NCBI RefSeq assembly: GCF_000264905.1
Contig: NW_006763137.1
Location: forward strand, 174,237 to 238,236
Reading direction: 5' to 3'
DNA: 64,000 nt
DNA from: Stereum hirsutum FP-91666 SS1
Lineage: Eukaryota; Basidiomycota; Agaricomycetes; Russulales; Stereaceae
A program made the position numbers and the translations under genes. Positions 44,925 to 57,700 of the stretch are shown here, piece by piece; the first letter of the stretch is position 1, and every line of letters begins with the position of its first letter. The notes beneath the pieces were generated by a model that was given only the letters and a program-made list of their open reading frames with translations, did not search any database and had not been told where the DNA came from.

Positions 44925-47900
44925 GGCGAGTTACGAGTTGACTGTGACAGAATCGAGAATCCGGTCAGACGTGCGTCAAAAGTGATTGATAAATTGCAAA
45001 AAATAACACTCGCTGTGCTAGTTGGATGGGATGATGGGGGACGAGTCGATGGAAAGAACGCGCGATGAGGAGATCAAGGTCAAGGGCAGGGCGTGGGACA
45101 ATTCATCTTGTATGAGCGGAACGCGTGTTGTCCGCCTGTGTGGCCCTGCTGCATCCTGTCATCCATCCACCACCTCGCCACACGCCAACGAGCACAACAG
45201 CCCACAGTCCTCGCGTCTTTCTCCCCATATTTGCGACCTCCACATGCTCCACAAGGTACGATTTTATGTCAGGGCGTCTGAACTGCGCTTTAAGACCTAC
45301 TTTGCTGCGAACTTTCGCCTGGTTTCGGGTCGCCGTTTGGATGCAGTTTGGGGCTACCGCTCGCGATGACTTGCCCGTGGCCAACATCGGTCTCTGTGCG
45401 TCTGTATACAGGGGAGACTGAAGGGTCGATGAAGCATGTGCTGCTCGTGATTCACGTCCGGATTGTTTCGGCGAGGCGACCTTGTGCTCTTCATCTTCGC
45501 CTCTCAGGAGTTCACGAGGGTATAGTACTACAAGTCTCACCGGTTTGTACCCGTCGCTGCGCGGGGTCTAATGAGAACACTATGTGGTAATGGCGTTATG
45601 TTCGTGCTGAACAAATGCTCCAGCAGTGCGGAGTGGTCTGTGGTCACAGACCCGCTTGTGAGCTTGCAATGCACAACAACAGGGGTAGGAGAAAGCGTCA
45701 GCGCAAGCGCTCATGTCTATGTGAGTGAGATAGGAGAGTGTTTCACGCTTCGACTGCTGTGCTTGCAAGATCGCTAATTATACAATGCGCCTTCCTGTCA
45801 TCTATCTCATCTATCTGTATTAGCCCATAGAACCGATATCCACCTTTGTCTCCAATCATATCGGTCTTATTCTGGGATTTTCTTCCGGGCATCGCCCAGG
45901 ATACATCATCCTTTGTCGTCAGCGTGCTGTCGCCACAGTGGTTCGAAAATAGCGGCACACCGCCACAAAGGCCCTGCATATCTACTACCTTGGACATCTG
46001 CTGGACTTAAACTACACGAGCTTAGTCCATCGCAGCATGTACGTCTATCTGGTCCAGTAGACCCGTCCACACACCACGGCTTATGTTTCAACGGTTGAGT
46101 CCGGACAGACTGCTTGTGTCCTTCATGCGCGCGGTGATTGTGCACTGTGCATCGGGCGCCGAAGGGATTCTACATCGACTATCTCTCTGCATCGGTCTTT
46201 TGGACAAGCAACGTCAAGGGCGTCAGTCCTTCAGACTCATCGGGCGTTCATCCAAATTCTGCCTCCGGTTCTTCTGCGGAGAGTTCTTGTCGGGGTGGTC
46301 AGACCTTTGATCGACTCCCTGCTTTGTACTTACTTTGTTTCCCAATGAATCGCCTAATTCTAATGGCTCAGAAAGATCAGCCAGGATGTGGCAGGATACG
46401 TATCCAGTGTCCAGCTCACCCTCCGCAACGACATGTTCCATATGCGCCCAATCTCCCGAGGAGATTTGTGCCTCATATCGATCGCGTGTAATTGGTCTAA
46501 GGATTGCTGCACGGCACGGAGGACGCACCTTCTATTTCCGTGACCTTCCACTGAGCGGGTTTCATGGGATTCAGTAATCTCAAATCTTCACTTCAGGAGG
46601 GCCCAAATTAAGGATATGACCAAGGCCACCCGGGGGTACCTACCCTCGGAGTTCTGGTATGGAAGTCAAATCTTACAACCTAATTTGGCGTCCTTGAAAA
46701 GCTTCCATCGGAGCGGCAAAGATCCCATACTGACAGTATCTCAGAAGAGATCGTTAGGGGGAGTTATTCTCGACGGTCGCTGTCCGCGGACCTCCATAGA
46801 CCGTTGAGGAAAGTATGGTAATCCAGTCGGAGCGAGCGGAAATCCGGGTAAAGTCGGGATTCAGCTACTGCAACACAACAGACGCGTTTAGGCAGGTCCC
46901 TATTGGGCGAGCTTGACACTAGTTCTATCCGACTGGAGTACCGGGCAAGTTCCATTGTCAGACGACTATCCGCGCTTTACACCGTTTGGTAGCGCATAGA
47001 TTGTTAAGTCCAATGCAGACCAGAAGCAATATGCCTCTTACGGTAGTAGTGCCAGTGAACTCCTGTGCCCAACTGTCACGGTGTCGTTTTGCTAACGTAA
47101 TAGTATCGACTACGAGATGATCTCGTCCCCCACAGTATCGAGCATTGTCCAGGGACGAGTCGGCTAAAGGTGGTCAAGCAGCAGTGAGGTTCTTGCCGGC
47201 TCTCACAACTCGACTGCTAAACGCGAGTTTCAAACAACGTCTGAAATCTCGTCACAAAAGTCGTGGCTCGTGCCACTTTCCAACTCTTGACTCTTTTTTT
47301 GAAACCATAGAGTGGACAAGATGACCCTATAGCGGTACTGCGCGCTCTTGTGGCAAGTGGTTTTATCACCCTGTTCCTTCCGAAAGGTATGGCATCTCCG
47401 TCGCAGAGATGGGCGCATCGGAACAGCTCTTGATACGCTCTGTGATGACGGTGCTCCGTCTACAAGCCCTGCCGGTTTGCTTCGGTAGGGATTGCGACAC
47501 AGGTCAGCTGATATCCACGGATCTTGCGAGCGGGGTGAAGGGTTCGTCGCTTGAACTTCCATCTCCGTGTGCCCATGGGGTCGTGCAATTTTATGACATC
47601 TTCCGTGAGGATGTACTCATGGCTGGGAGCTGTCGGCACGGGGAACTGTTACTTTCCTTATCCTATTCTATCGGAGATCTCACTCTTTGAACTCACGGGC
47701 GTTCATGCTAGTTGTCCACCGAGAGACAGATACGGAATGCTGTCTGCGTTAGCTTCGAACTTGCATGAAAAAAGGTCTTCCGAGGCATGGCTAACGCTAA
47801 CGGCAGTTCCGCTTTGGCTTTACCAGCGGAGTTCTTTCGAGAATGTTCCATGACTCGCATTGACATCCCCATTCTACTTAAGGGCGCAGTGCTTCATATT

Positions 47901-50470
47901 GCCCGCTGCAGGGTTCATCATCGGAAGGATGAGCATTGACTTTTGGCATGCTCGGATATCTCATCTGAGTGCCGACGGATTACAGTATAATCGATCTTCA
48001 TTTAGAGTTCGCAACTTCCTTTGCTCTATGGCGTGCTCGCGTTGACCGCTGTTTGTTGAACTTTCCCCACGGCTGGGGCGTCATGCTCTGTCATACTGAA
48101 AGCTGCCTGACGCACACGTTCTTCTCACAAAATCAGGTGTCAATTGTCGCTATGTACAATGGGACTCTCATGCCCATGAGTTCTGACTGCGAGGTTCTTT
48201 TCTCAGATCGATCCTTGTGTTATTTTACGTAGGAGGCGGGCTTTCCAGAATTTCTTGCAGGCTCGTTCAAGCACTTACACGGTAAATATATCTCGCCTTC
48301 ACGCTCTTTCAGTGTGCCTTCCATAAGGGCGCACAAAGACTAGCTCCTCTCAGCTGGCTCAGTCTTACCTCTTTAGCTTGCGGTACGCCCACACCCAACA
48401 CCATATCAGATATGAAGTATGATGCTGATCACTCTCGCCGTTCAGTTGACCTTCTTTAATAGGGTTGGCCTTCCGAATAGCGACCCGTCTCCCGATTAAG
48501 TTTACCTAACTTCTCTGCAAGCTCAACGATTCCATTCAGATGATAGCGTTAGAAAGCGAGCGGCGGAAAGACGGGTGTACCCGTGAGCCTTCGCTATGTC
48601 ATAACTCCGTTCATTATGCATGTTTTACTCCGTTGAACTCTGTTACATCGTCGCACCAAGCTCTCTTGTGCCGATGGCCTTCCTCGCTCGGAGCGGTATC
48701 TTGTGTCGCACTTGACCTCCCTCGTGTTTGCGAGACCTCCTGGATCGCACGCTGACGATGATCAGCCATTCGGAGAGGATAATGACAGATGGGTTCCGAA
48801 GAAGCTTACTTGTCCTTGGTCAGTACCAAGGCGTCATCTGCTTGATACCTCAGATACTGACTATTCTATCATCTAACATAGTCGCCAGTTGTTCGTGGTT
48901 ATGTTGTCATGTAGAAATAACTTCAAACGTAACGCTCACTGGCAGGGAATTACATTCGAAACTCACAACTGTGTTTCTGTCGTTCCTGCACGTCCACAAG
49001 AGCTTATTATTGTTACAGCACCGAGCATACCTTACGGTATCTCCATCATCGATATCCAGGTCCTATACCCTACTACCAGCTTCCGGAACTAGGAACATGC
49101 CAACGGCTACTTCCACATCTTACTGCATAGTCCTTATCCCCGCCAGTGCCTCAACATCGCTCATCTCACCTTAGCTTGGTATATGGTCTTGTCCCGTCCC
49201 CGCGCCAGCGACACCTCTGTGGCTTGCCGTTTCCAGTTACAACACATGCCTTCGGATCTATCGACAGCGCGAACATCCCGCCGCTCGCTCCGTAGACGCT
49301 TATCTCCATCTCAATCTCTTGCTTCGCGCTCGGGAGTTTCCATCGCCAGCCGCTTTGCTGGTGTGTACTTACCGCATCTCCACGATGTCGCTAACGCGTG
49401 CTGTTCGTACCAACATTGAGTTGTCCTTCATCGATAGGCACCCGCGCCACCCGCATGCTCGACACCCTCCTGTACAGCCTCTTCAATGCGCTCTAACAGC
49501 CAACCGCAAGGCACGAGGTTCCTCGTACTGGCCATATTTCCCGCCTCGTTTCCACCACGGAGGATCGATGATGGTATTAGCCCCCGGCTGCGCCGCCCGT
49601 AAACCCCGTTCTATTATAGAACATTGTCGGCTTCTCACCTGCGGCACGTACATACGGGTTCTCTATAATACTGCCCCACGCCTCGGGGTTTTCTGCGGCT
49701 GGTGACGGATCAGATTAGGCTTGGCTTTTATTCGTCATGTCGGTAGGCGCTGCAGATGATGGTGCGCGGACCTCCAGCTCCGGGTGTACTAGCTGCGGCT
49801 TTCCTGCACATACACGCGTATAGAAAGGGACCACAAGGGTTGCAAGAAGAGGGATAGCGGTAGATGTAGAATAAAGTTGTATTTTTGGTGGAGTGATTTA
49901 GAACCGACGGCCGTATTTATGTACTTAAGTCCCACTGTCGCTCGGTTCTCGGACACCCAATATGACTTATTTGTGAATCTAGGAGCAATCTACCTTGAGA
50001 CTATCTCTAAATCAGGAAGACCCTCTTCCAAGCCTCTTCAATCCGTTTTGGTATGATGCTAAATCGTGGTTTACTTTTAACTGCGATCTGCTCTTGTACG
50101 GTTTAGTCTCAGACTCTGAGTGTAGCGTTATGCAAGGATGCGCGACCGTCTTGTACTGTGTTCCTAATAACCTTCGCATGGCGGTCAAAAACTGCCGTAT
50201 AGGGCGTTCTACTCCAGTGCTAGCAGAGACTCAAGTTTCAACTTTGCTGTGGAAAACTCGGAGAACTCGGTCCAGTGCGACGGAGATACATCGTAGTAGT
50301 TCAAGAATCGGGGAAGTCGGAGTAATATCTGCTCCTTAAACATGTAGAACGTCATGGCTTCTCGTAAACTTGAAAAGTCGTGTTTCACGTTGGGCTCACT
50401 TCTACGAGCTCAACGGTGCCACAGTGGCGCATCCTTCTGTGTCCTACATACACGTAAACATTTGAAAGTC
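44925..50470. other. 5.5-kb gene-free, degraded region
   Basis: Only short frames interrupted by many stops on both strands. A few protein-like fragments occur on the plus strand near 45.8-48.2 kb and 48.9-49.1 kb (for example GISIIDIQVLYPTTSFRN), without a recognisable family or splice chain. This looks like old mobile-element or gene debris. No terminal repeats were identified. Confidence 0.45.
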
Positions 50471-50656
50471 CAAACCTAGGCTCGTTCCCATCCGGTTCCG
50501 GACAACGTGGCCCTACGTGTTACTCCGGGTTCTGTCAGGAACCGGCTGGGACGACTCGTCGCGCTTTTGGCGGGCGACATTTCTCCCCGCCAAATCCAAA
50601 TCTCACCTTTGCGCAAATGAGGTCCTCCCCTCCCAAAAAAACGTCTCAAAGTGGGT
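50471..50656 (+). repeat. Left arm of a long inverted repeat
   Basis: This arm matches the reverse complement of 61428-61620. Blocks identical in both are CTTTTGGCGGGCGAC and TCTCCCCGCCAAATCCAAA. Flanking similarity covers ctcgt.cccat, ctgggacga and ctcaaagt.ggt. Weaker similarity continues inward to about 50790 (gtgattttttg). Each arm also contains an internal hairpin (TTTGGCGGG facing CCCGCCAAA). The arms bracket the RecQ and DUF6589 genes. Confidence 0.8.
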
Positions 50657-51097
50657 GCATGAAAGTTGTAGATCTCGACGAGCTGATTCGAATGGTGTAT
50701 ACATCATTTTGGTGATTTTTTGAGCATTTGCGACCTCCCGGCGGTCAGGAGAGCGGCTGTCACGGGTGACAGGCGTTAGTGTCACATCCGTCACCGAGCG
50801 TTCCGTCGCGCATCGCACAAGAGTCGAACGTTGAACGTTGTTCAGTCCTTTCATGCTGGAGCTCTCTCGATGCTTTCCTTGCTCTCGAGATCTGTATCTG
50901 GTACTTCTACTGGGCTCTCCTTGCTGCAGCAATGATAAAGAACACTGTGTCTACTTTATATTACATATCAATACATCAACCTGCGCTCACTCCACCACCT
51001 CACACGTCGCTTGCAGAACGGACAGGCAACATCACCATCCACAAGTCCAATTCAATCACCACACGTCATATAATCTGTCAAAAACCGAGGGCTACCT

Positions 51098-54000
51098 TTA
51101 TTGGGACGCACTGGATGGCCGAGGGATGTCATTTGGGCTTGGGATTGCTGAGTGGCGGGAGGGCTGGGGTTGGACAAGTGGCGAGAGAAGCGTGGTTTCA
51201 TCTGGCTGGAAGTGCGAGGCTTGAGACCGAAGATGGGGATTAGGTACGTGGTGTATTGTCGGGACATCCTGAATGGGTGTGTGGTGTTGTGATCCTGGAG
51301 AGAGATGGGCAGGACCGGCGCCATGTTGCATCGTATGAGCGGCAGTGGCTGGGTTCACGTTCGTGGCCATAGTGTTGTGAGCCCCGTGTGGCGTGTTATG
51401 GGACTGTGGAGAGTGAGAGATGGGCTGAGTCGATGTCCAGGGTGTGGTGTGCTGATTCGTGGGCCAATATGGATATGTCGTGGTTGTGTGTGGCGTCTGT
51501 GCTTGTGTCGCAGATGGATAGTACGCTGTCGTCGACTGGGCGCTCGCGTTCGAAGTGAAATACGGTGCCACCAGACCTGATGGGTCATTGGTGGAATTCG
51601 CTACAGCGGCACTCCGTCGCTTTCGAGTTGGCGCTGGTCGGGTGCGATGTGGCGTCTCAGAGAGCAAATCGGGGTAATCTCTGAGCAGTGAGCTGGATTG
51701 TGAGGCGAAAGTTGGAGTATAGTGTGGCCCTGTTGACGAGCCTCGTTGTGAGCCTGCGTAGCTGGGCCACATGCCTCCAGGAGCTGACGGCGGAACAGAG
51801 TACGCAGGAGGAGACGACGGTGGTGGAAGCATAGAGAAATTTGGGTGTGGCGGTAAGGAAGAATGCGTAGATTGCGAAGACCTGGGTGATTGATCGAGCA
51901 TCTGGCGAGCATGAGGGGGCAAGGCGATAGTCTTGCGCTGTGGCGAATCATCGCGTATCGTGAATCCTTGCGATGAAACGTACGAGCGGGAGCTTGTGCC
52001 ATGTTTGCTAGGTGATGGTAAAGGGTCGAGAGGTGTTTGCGGGTCTTCCGCGATGCGGACCCGTTTCTGGGCCCGTCTCGTAGTCGTCGGCGTTATGGTG
52101 CTCGCATCGAGAGCACGTTTCAGTGGTTGTGCCGAAGCAGAGTCTTCTAAAACGAGAGTGTCGTTGTGCGAGCGTCCGCCTGACATTTTGCCTCTAGAGT
52201 CGTGATGGAGTTGCTGTGTCGTGGACTGGATCGTATGAGCAGTCGCCGATGGAGTGGCTGTCGCTGATGATGGGTGTTCGGTGAGGACCGGGACTATGCG
52301 GGCTGGCAGGGCACTCAAGCATGCAAAGAGTTCGTCGCCGAGGTCGGTCCAGTGGGCCCAACCAGGCTTGAGAAGCTTTTCCAAAACAGCTTTATTTGCA
52401 AGAGGATGGACGCATGCAAGGAGCTCGCATGTATCGTTGTCTAAGAGAGCGTGTGGCGCCCAACGAGCTCGAGGAAAGTGTTTGTGCTTCGCTTCTCGAC
52501 GCCATCCATAGAGAGCCTCACGTACGTTGGGGAGCGGATCGTGGCGCTTGATACCTGCTTGACGAGCAACCTTTAAAGGTCTGCCTCCTCGAACTCTATT
52601 GAACAATGTCGGGTTACACAGGTCACAGCACTCGGCGGCCGATACAACTAAATAGATTACACGGTGAGTACACCAATAGATATACGGATGAAAGGGCACT
52701 CACCGGGCGGTACATTCTGAAATACCTTTGACAGGAAGCGACGTCGACACTCCGTAGTTTGTACGAAGATGTACAACCCCTCGAGAGGTGCATTCTCGGT
52801 GAGTATTGGCTCATTCCTCACCAAAATAGCATCATCCTTCCCGCTGCATGATCCGCGCTTCAGTCCACGAAGCACTGCGTCCGCCAATGTTAATCTCCTC
52901 GTTTGAGCCGCCCCATGCCCGGAACCACCGCCACCGCCACTTTGACCATTTCCACGGCGACCATTCTTCCCTCCTCTCCTTCCGCGTCCACCTCTTGATT
53001 GCGACGATCCCGCCAAACTGCCCGAATCATCCTCAGAAGACGCCAACGCTGATGTAGGATCAACTTGGAATGCGCTCTTCTCGACTAGCATGACGGCTAT
53101 ACCTTTCCGCCCTCGCCCCCGAGCGACTCGACCGGCGCGCTGGACCCATGAGCTGAGAGTCTTTGGTGCCTTCCATTGGACGACAATGTCGATATCTGGT
53201 ATGTTACATCCCTGCGTGGTTTCCATGTTAACTATGGTGACAGGGAAAGACAGGGCTGGACACGCACCATCCCTGCTGCATCCGTACAAACCAAGACCCG
53301 AAGCACTCCCGCACGGAATAGTTTCATTGCTCTCTTGCGGTACGTACTGGACATGGCGGCATTGTAGGGACGTACGAGTCCTAGGTGCTTGAATTGGTCG
53401 GCAACCCGACTGTTCAGATAATCGACCATGTCGGCGCCTCCAGATGTGTCGTCGAAGTAGATCATGGTCTTTGGGATGTCGGTGACAGCCGAGACATGGG
53501 GTGGAATGACAAAGTCGAGGTCTGCGAAGCTTTTGAGGGGATGCTCGATGGAGCGAACGACTTGCGCAACATTCGGACGGTCATTGCCGATGTTGATGTA
53601 ACGATAGTTGTTTGGATTGAATTGAAGCTTGTCAAGGATATCGTACCGTACGCGTGCGGTTAGAGTTGCAGATACCGCAATGAAGGGTGTCGAGCGCCAG
53701 AGGTGAACACGTATGGTACCGATAGTCCCGTACTTTTTGCGGAATCCAGCACCCCAATGTGAGACGCAGTGAGCTTCGTCAATGAAGACGGATATGCATC
53801 GGGCGGCGAAGTCGGGCTTGCGAAGTACACCTTCGATAAATCTGCGTGTCTGGAGCATCTCGGGCGACACAATCACGATCTGCCATTTGCCACTGACAAT
53901 TTGCTGTATAATAGATTTCGCCCGTGAGTATTATGGGATACCGCCGAACCAGAACCCTAAATGAGGAGCTGACCTTCATCTTCTGCGCGGAGCAGCCCGT

Positions 54001-54508
54001 TTTCTCCCCCTGCGCTGAGTTGACGGCGATAGCGGAGAGCTTAAACTCGTCTTGGAACGCCACCACCTTGATGAGGAAATTCATCAAGATGTTGATCGTG
54101 ACAGACAGATCAAAAAGGACATACCTGCTCCTCATGTAAAGCAATGAGAGGCGAAACGAGCAGCGTGACCTTTCCTTTTCCTTGATTGGAAGGTAGAAAG
54201 TGGGGAGCCGCCGCGATGAACGTCTTTCCTGACCCCGTACTCGCGTGAACGACGGCGTCCTCGCCAAGGTGTGTGGCACGTATCGCATCCAACTGGAACT
54301 CTTGCGGTTCTTTGTCGAACCAGGAAGGCAAGTTGGTCTTGACATACTCTGGGAGCTCTGCGAGTTCTGCGATGCGAGACTGGCGCTCTTTGGCAGACAG
54401 TATGGGCGTGGGGCGTGGAGGGCGCGTAGAGCAAGGCTTGACTTTATGACGGCAGCCTTTGGGTGCGTGATTGACGGGTGTTTTTGGCGAGCCATTGTTT
54501 GTAGACAT
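51098..54508 (-). CDS. RecQ-type DEAH-box DNA helicase
   Basis: ATP-dependent 3'-5' DNA helicase by family. Exons 54508-54125, 54066-53974, 53903-53268, 53211-52704 and 52647-51098 give 1056 residues. Helicase motifs are in order: Q-motif FQLDAI (about 71-76), motif I ASTGSGKT (89-96), motif II DEAH in IDEAHCVSHWG (201-204), motif III SAT, motif IV MIYFDD, motif V DAAGMGCNIPDIDIVVQW and motif VI QRAGRVARGRG. A zinc-binding part follows (TECRRRF and ECCDLCNP). The last 400 residues are low-complexity S/T/P/H-rich with no HRDC seen. Basidiomycetes carry expanded, often subtelomeric or repeat-linked RecQ copies; this resembles those rather than the single housekeeping RecQ. It is head-to-head with the DUF6589 gene, inside the inverted repeats. 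Confidence 0.9.
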
Positions 54509-54717
54509 GATGTGGGCAGGATGGAAAAGTACAGTGTCGGGACGTTGTGCGATGTAAAGTGAGAGTCGGTGAGCGTACGACTGAAAAAAAACCAGACTGG
54601 TGTCGATCACTTGCCTCTTTGAGCTCACCGGCGGTCATTCATTTGGCATAGTCGCTGCTCACCATACCCGCCGCTGTCTTTTGGTATTCCTTGCCCTTCT
54701 TGTAAACTCAAGATATA
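54509..54717. promoter_or_regulatory. Divergent promoter region of the RecQ and DUF6589 genes
   Basis: Only 209 bp separate the two start codons, so both genes must share this promoter region, or their 5' UTRs overlap. It has a run of eight A's near 54585 and the sequence aagatataatg directly at the DUF6589 start. No specific factor site is claimed. Confidence 0.6.
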
Positions 54718-57700
54718 ATGCCCGCCGAAGTGGACACTTGGCATCGAGGAAAACCTGGCGGTGACGAGGGTGTGTGGCCAAAACAGTCTTCATTTATTAG
54801 ACAAAAATAACTAATCTGTCTTTCCCGCGCAGAAATAGACGATCACGCTACACATAAATCACTGTTAAGGTTTTGTCTCAGTCTTTGCCTGAATCAGAGT
54901 CACTCGTACTCACAGATGTGTTGTCAGTGACTCGGATGACAGCTCTGAAGATATCCCTCTCGCAGCTGCGGTGACCCATCCAGCGACAAATAGTGACACG
55001 CCTCGGGCAAGAAAGTATCCCATCGAACACCCGCTTTCTCCACATGATCACTCCCCTGGATATGGAAACATAGATTCCGACGACATCCCTCTGGTTTCCC
55101 CACCACCGAAGTGGACATCACATCGAGTGGCGGCAAACCTACTCCGTACGCCACAGAGGACCACTCGCCAACGCAGTCTTTCGGACCCTCTCCATTCCAC
55201 ATACACAACTCCCAATTCCTCGCCAATGTACTCGCCCAGAACTGAACGCCGCATGATGAACCAATCTAAGGCAGACCAGAGGAAGCATACGATAGAGTCC
55301 AACAAGAAAGCGGCCGAGCTTGCAGAGGAGCACCAGAAGTTTGAAGCGAGAATGAAGAAGACAAAGTTCTTTGATGAACTGTTGGAGATGTTGACGGTGG
55401 AAGGATACACCCTAGTAGAATTCCTCGATTATATCTTCAACCCGAACAACTGTCTCGCCCGTGACTATCGCTGGAGCGGCTTTTTCCAGAAGAAGGCCGC
55501 GGTTCTGCGCATCCTGAATTATTGGTGTACATCACACTACAGCAAGTCCGTGCGGGTTCTTCTATATGACTGGGCTATTGCACTCGTCGGGAAGATTGTG
55601 CAGAGGGAGGCGAAGAAGATAACAGACATCGGAATTTTACGCACCATGGGGAAGACGATCAACGAGAGCTTCTTCTTGTCGTACCGTTTGGCTGCGATGG
55701 CGAAAACGTTGAGGGGATTGGCCCCAGGCATGTTTTCTGTGATGGACAAATTCTCTACGACGACGCGTCAGCTAAGAGAGATGAAACCAAAGAGTCTTGA
55801 TCGCAAGAAGCTTGTTCGTTTTCTCTCCCTGCACCTCCTACCTCGTGACTGATTTCAATGTACGGTTTATCATTTAGCTCCAAGGATCTGCGGCATTAAC
55901 ATTACTAAAAGGTTTCAGCGAGAAGAATAACTACCCGGCGGCGGTCAATGGAACATATCTCATGGCTACGGGTGGTCAGCGTCAACACTTTGGCGTCTTT
56001 CGAAGTCTCGGGATCATGCCTGGATACACAACTATAATCGCACCTGGAGATGTGATGAAGATAGGATCAAAGTCAGCAAAATATCAGACGGATATCCAAA
56101 AATCAGCAGATATGACCACAACTGTATGCTATTCCATTGCTTCTTTTTCGTCCGTTTTCCTTAGATATCGTGAAGTTGATCAGTGGAACTGACTTGAGCT
56201 GCAAATCGTGCAGAGCGACGTCAATCCGTTCGACCTCAAGCATGCCGATGCTGACAATGGAAGTAGCGCTAATTCTGACAGCGATACCACCACTACTTTA
56301 TCGACATCGACAGACCGGAGTAAACGACGCCGACGCCAACCAGAACGGAACCTTCGCATTCGCCAGAAGGCGATTCAAGACAAACTGATTGTGGCGGCTG
56401 GCGCCACATCTCGCTCTGGTGCCGCATCAGCCAGTGCTTCTACGCAGACTCGAGAATCAGCCCAGTCATCCACCACACGTACACCCTCGAGCGACCAAAC
56501 TAGCACAGGGAACGTCGAACCTGCTCAAGGCAGCTCTACTCACGACCCTGCTGCTTCTGCGGACCCGACAACGCCACTTGACATTGGAGCCGAGAAAGTA
56601 AACACCACTGAACAGACCTCACCGAAACGTCGAAGGAAGGTGCCAGGCATCCTTCGCCAGTTGTCTGAAGCGTGCAGGGGTACAGCACGAGGTGTTGCTC
56701 AGGTTGGGCTGTTTGGGTGTGTGTACGACAACATCAATCTAATGTTCCGAGTCGCTGAACAAATTCTCGGGCGGAAGAGTAAGTTTCAAGTTGTCGGATG
56801 CCAGTATGATATCTTACACTGTTACTCACAATGTCATTGATATCTAGACGCACAGGAAAATGGCACATGTGCTGCAATATGGCCGCTGTTCGCGGCCGAA
56901 CTCGAAGACATGAAGCTGTCTGAAATCAACGACGCCATTCTCAATGCTCCACCGCTCGAAATCAAGCATATAGAGCTCACCGAAGAAGAACACGATCTCC
57001 ACAACAGGTGCATGATTCATACGGTCCAACGTATTATTGTGATGTTTGGGGGTTTGGGCTTCGAGCGATGGAAGGCAGAGCTAGATGCGTCAGAACCATT
57101 CACATCCGACAGAATCCCCACTCACAAGACAGATATCCACCCGTTACCAGCAATGGAGATTGATGAAGCACCAATCGTAGGAAATGTTGAGGTTCTCGAG
57201 ACCATATATCGGGAACTTGAACTGGTTACGGAGTCCGAAGAGTTTACACATTACGCCAAAATTATATGTGGCGACCAGCTCACCATCGCTCGCCAGCGGT
57301 CTATCGTGAACATCCGTCTTGGCCATGAAGATGGTGCCGACTCTTGGCAGCACGTCGCTCTCATGCCTGGTCTATTTCACGTCAAACTCGCTGACTGCAA
57401 CGCATTTATGGAGATGCATTTTGGGAAACCGAACGCCGCTCAGCGCAGTCCAGGGGGACTCGCCTTCCACAACAGTGTCCTCGACCGCACTCCCATCCTC
57501 CTCACCAGTCTCCCTTCATTCCGGACATGTCGTGATCTCATCATGACCTCTCTATATGCTCGGGTTCTTCATTGCCTCCTTCTTGTTTCCGGGAAGGCGT
57601 CGTTAGAGGAATACGTAGCAACGGTCGACTCTTTCAAAACTCTGACCGAGCACGCCACTCAAATCTACAAGACCTACACCAATACCGATTTCGTCCAAGA

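Noticed and set aside
45780..48260. Possible Ty1/copia remnant (FWHARISHLSADGLQ resembles a GAG-pre-integrase motif)
   Set aside because: No integrase, reverse transcriptase or long terminal repeats could be found in order; one weak motif is not enough.
54971..55852. DUF6589 gene starting with GTG at 54971
   Set aside because: A spliced start at ATG 54718 through two small in-frame exons fits better, and GTG starts are not expected here.
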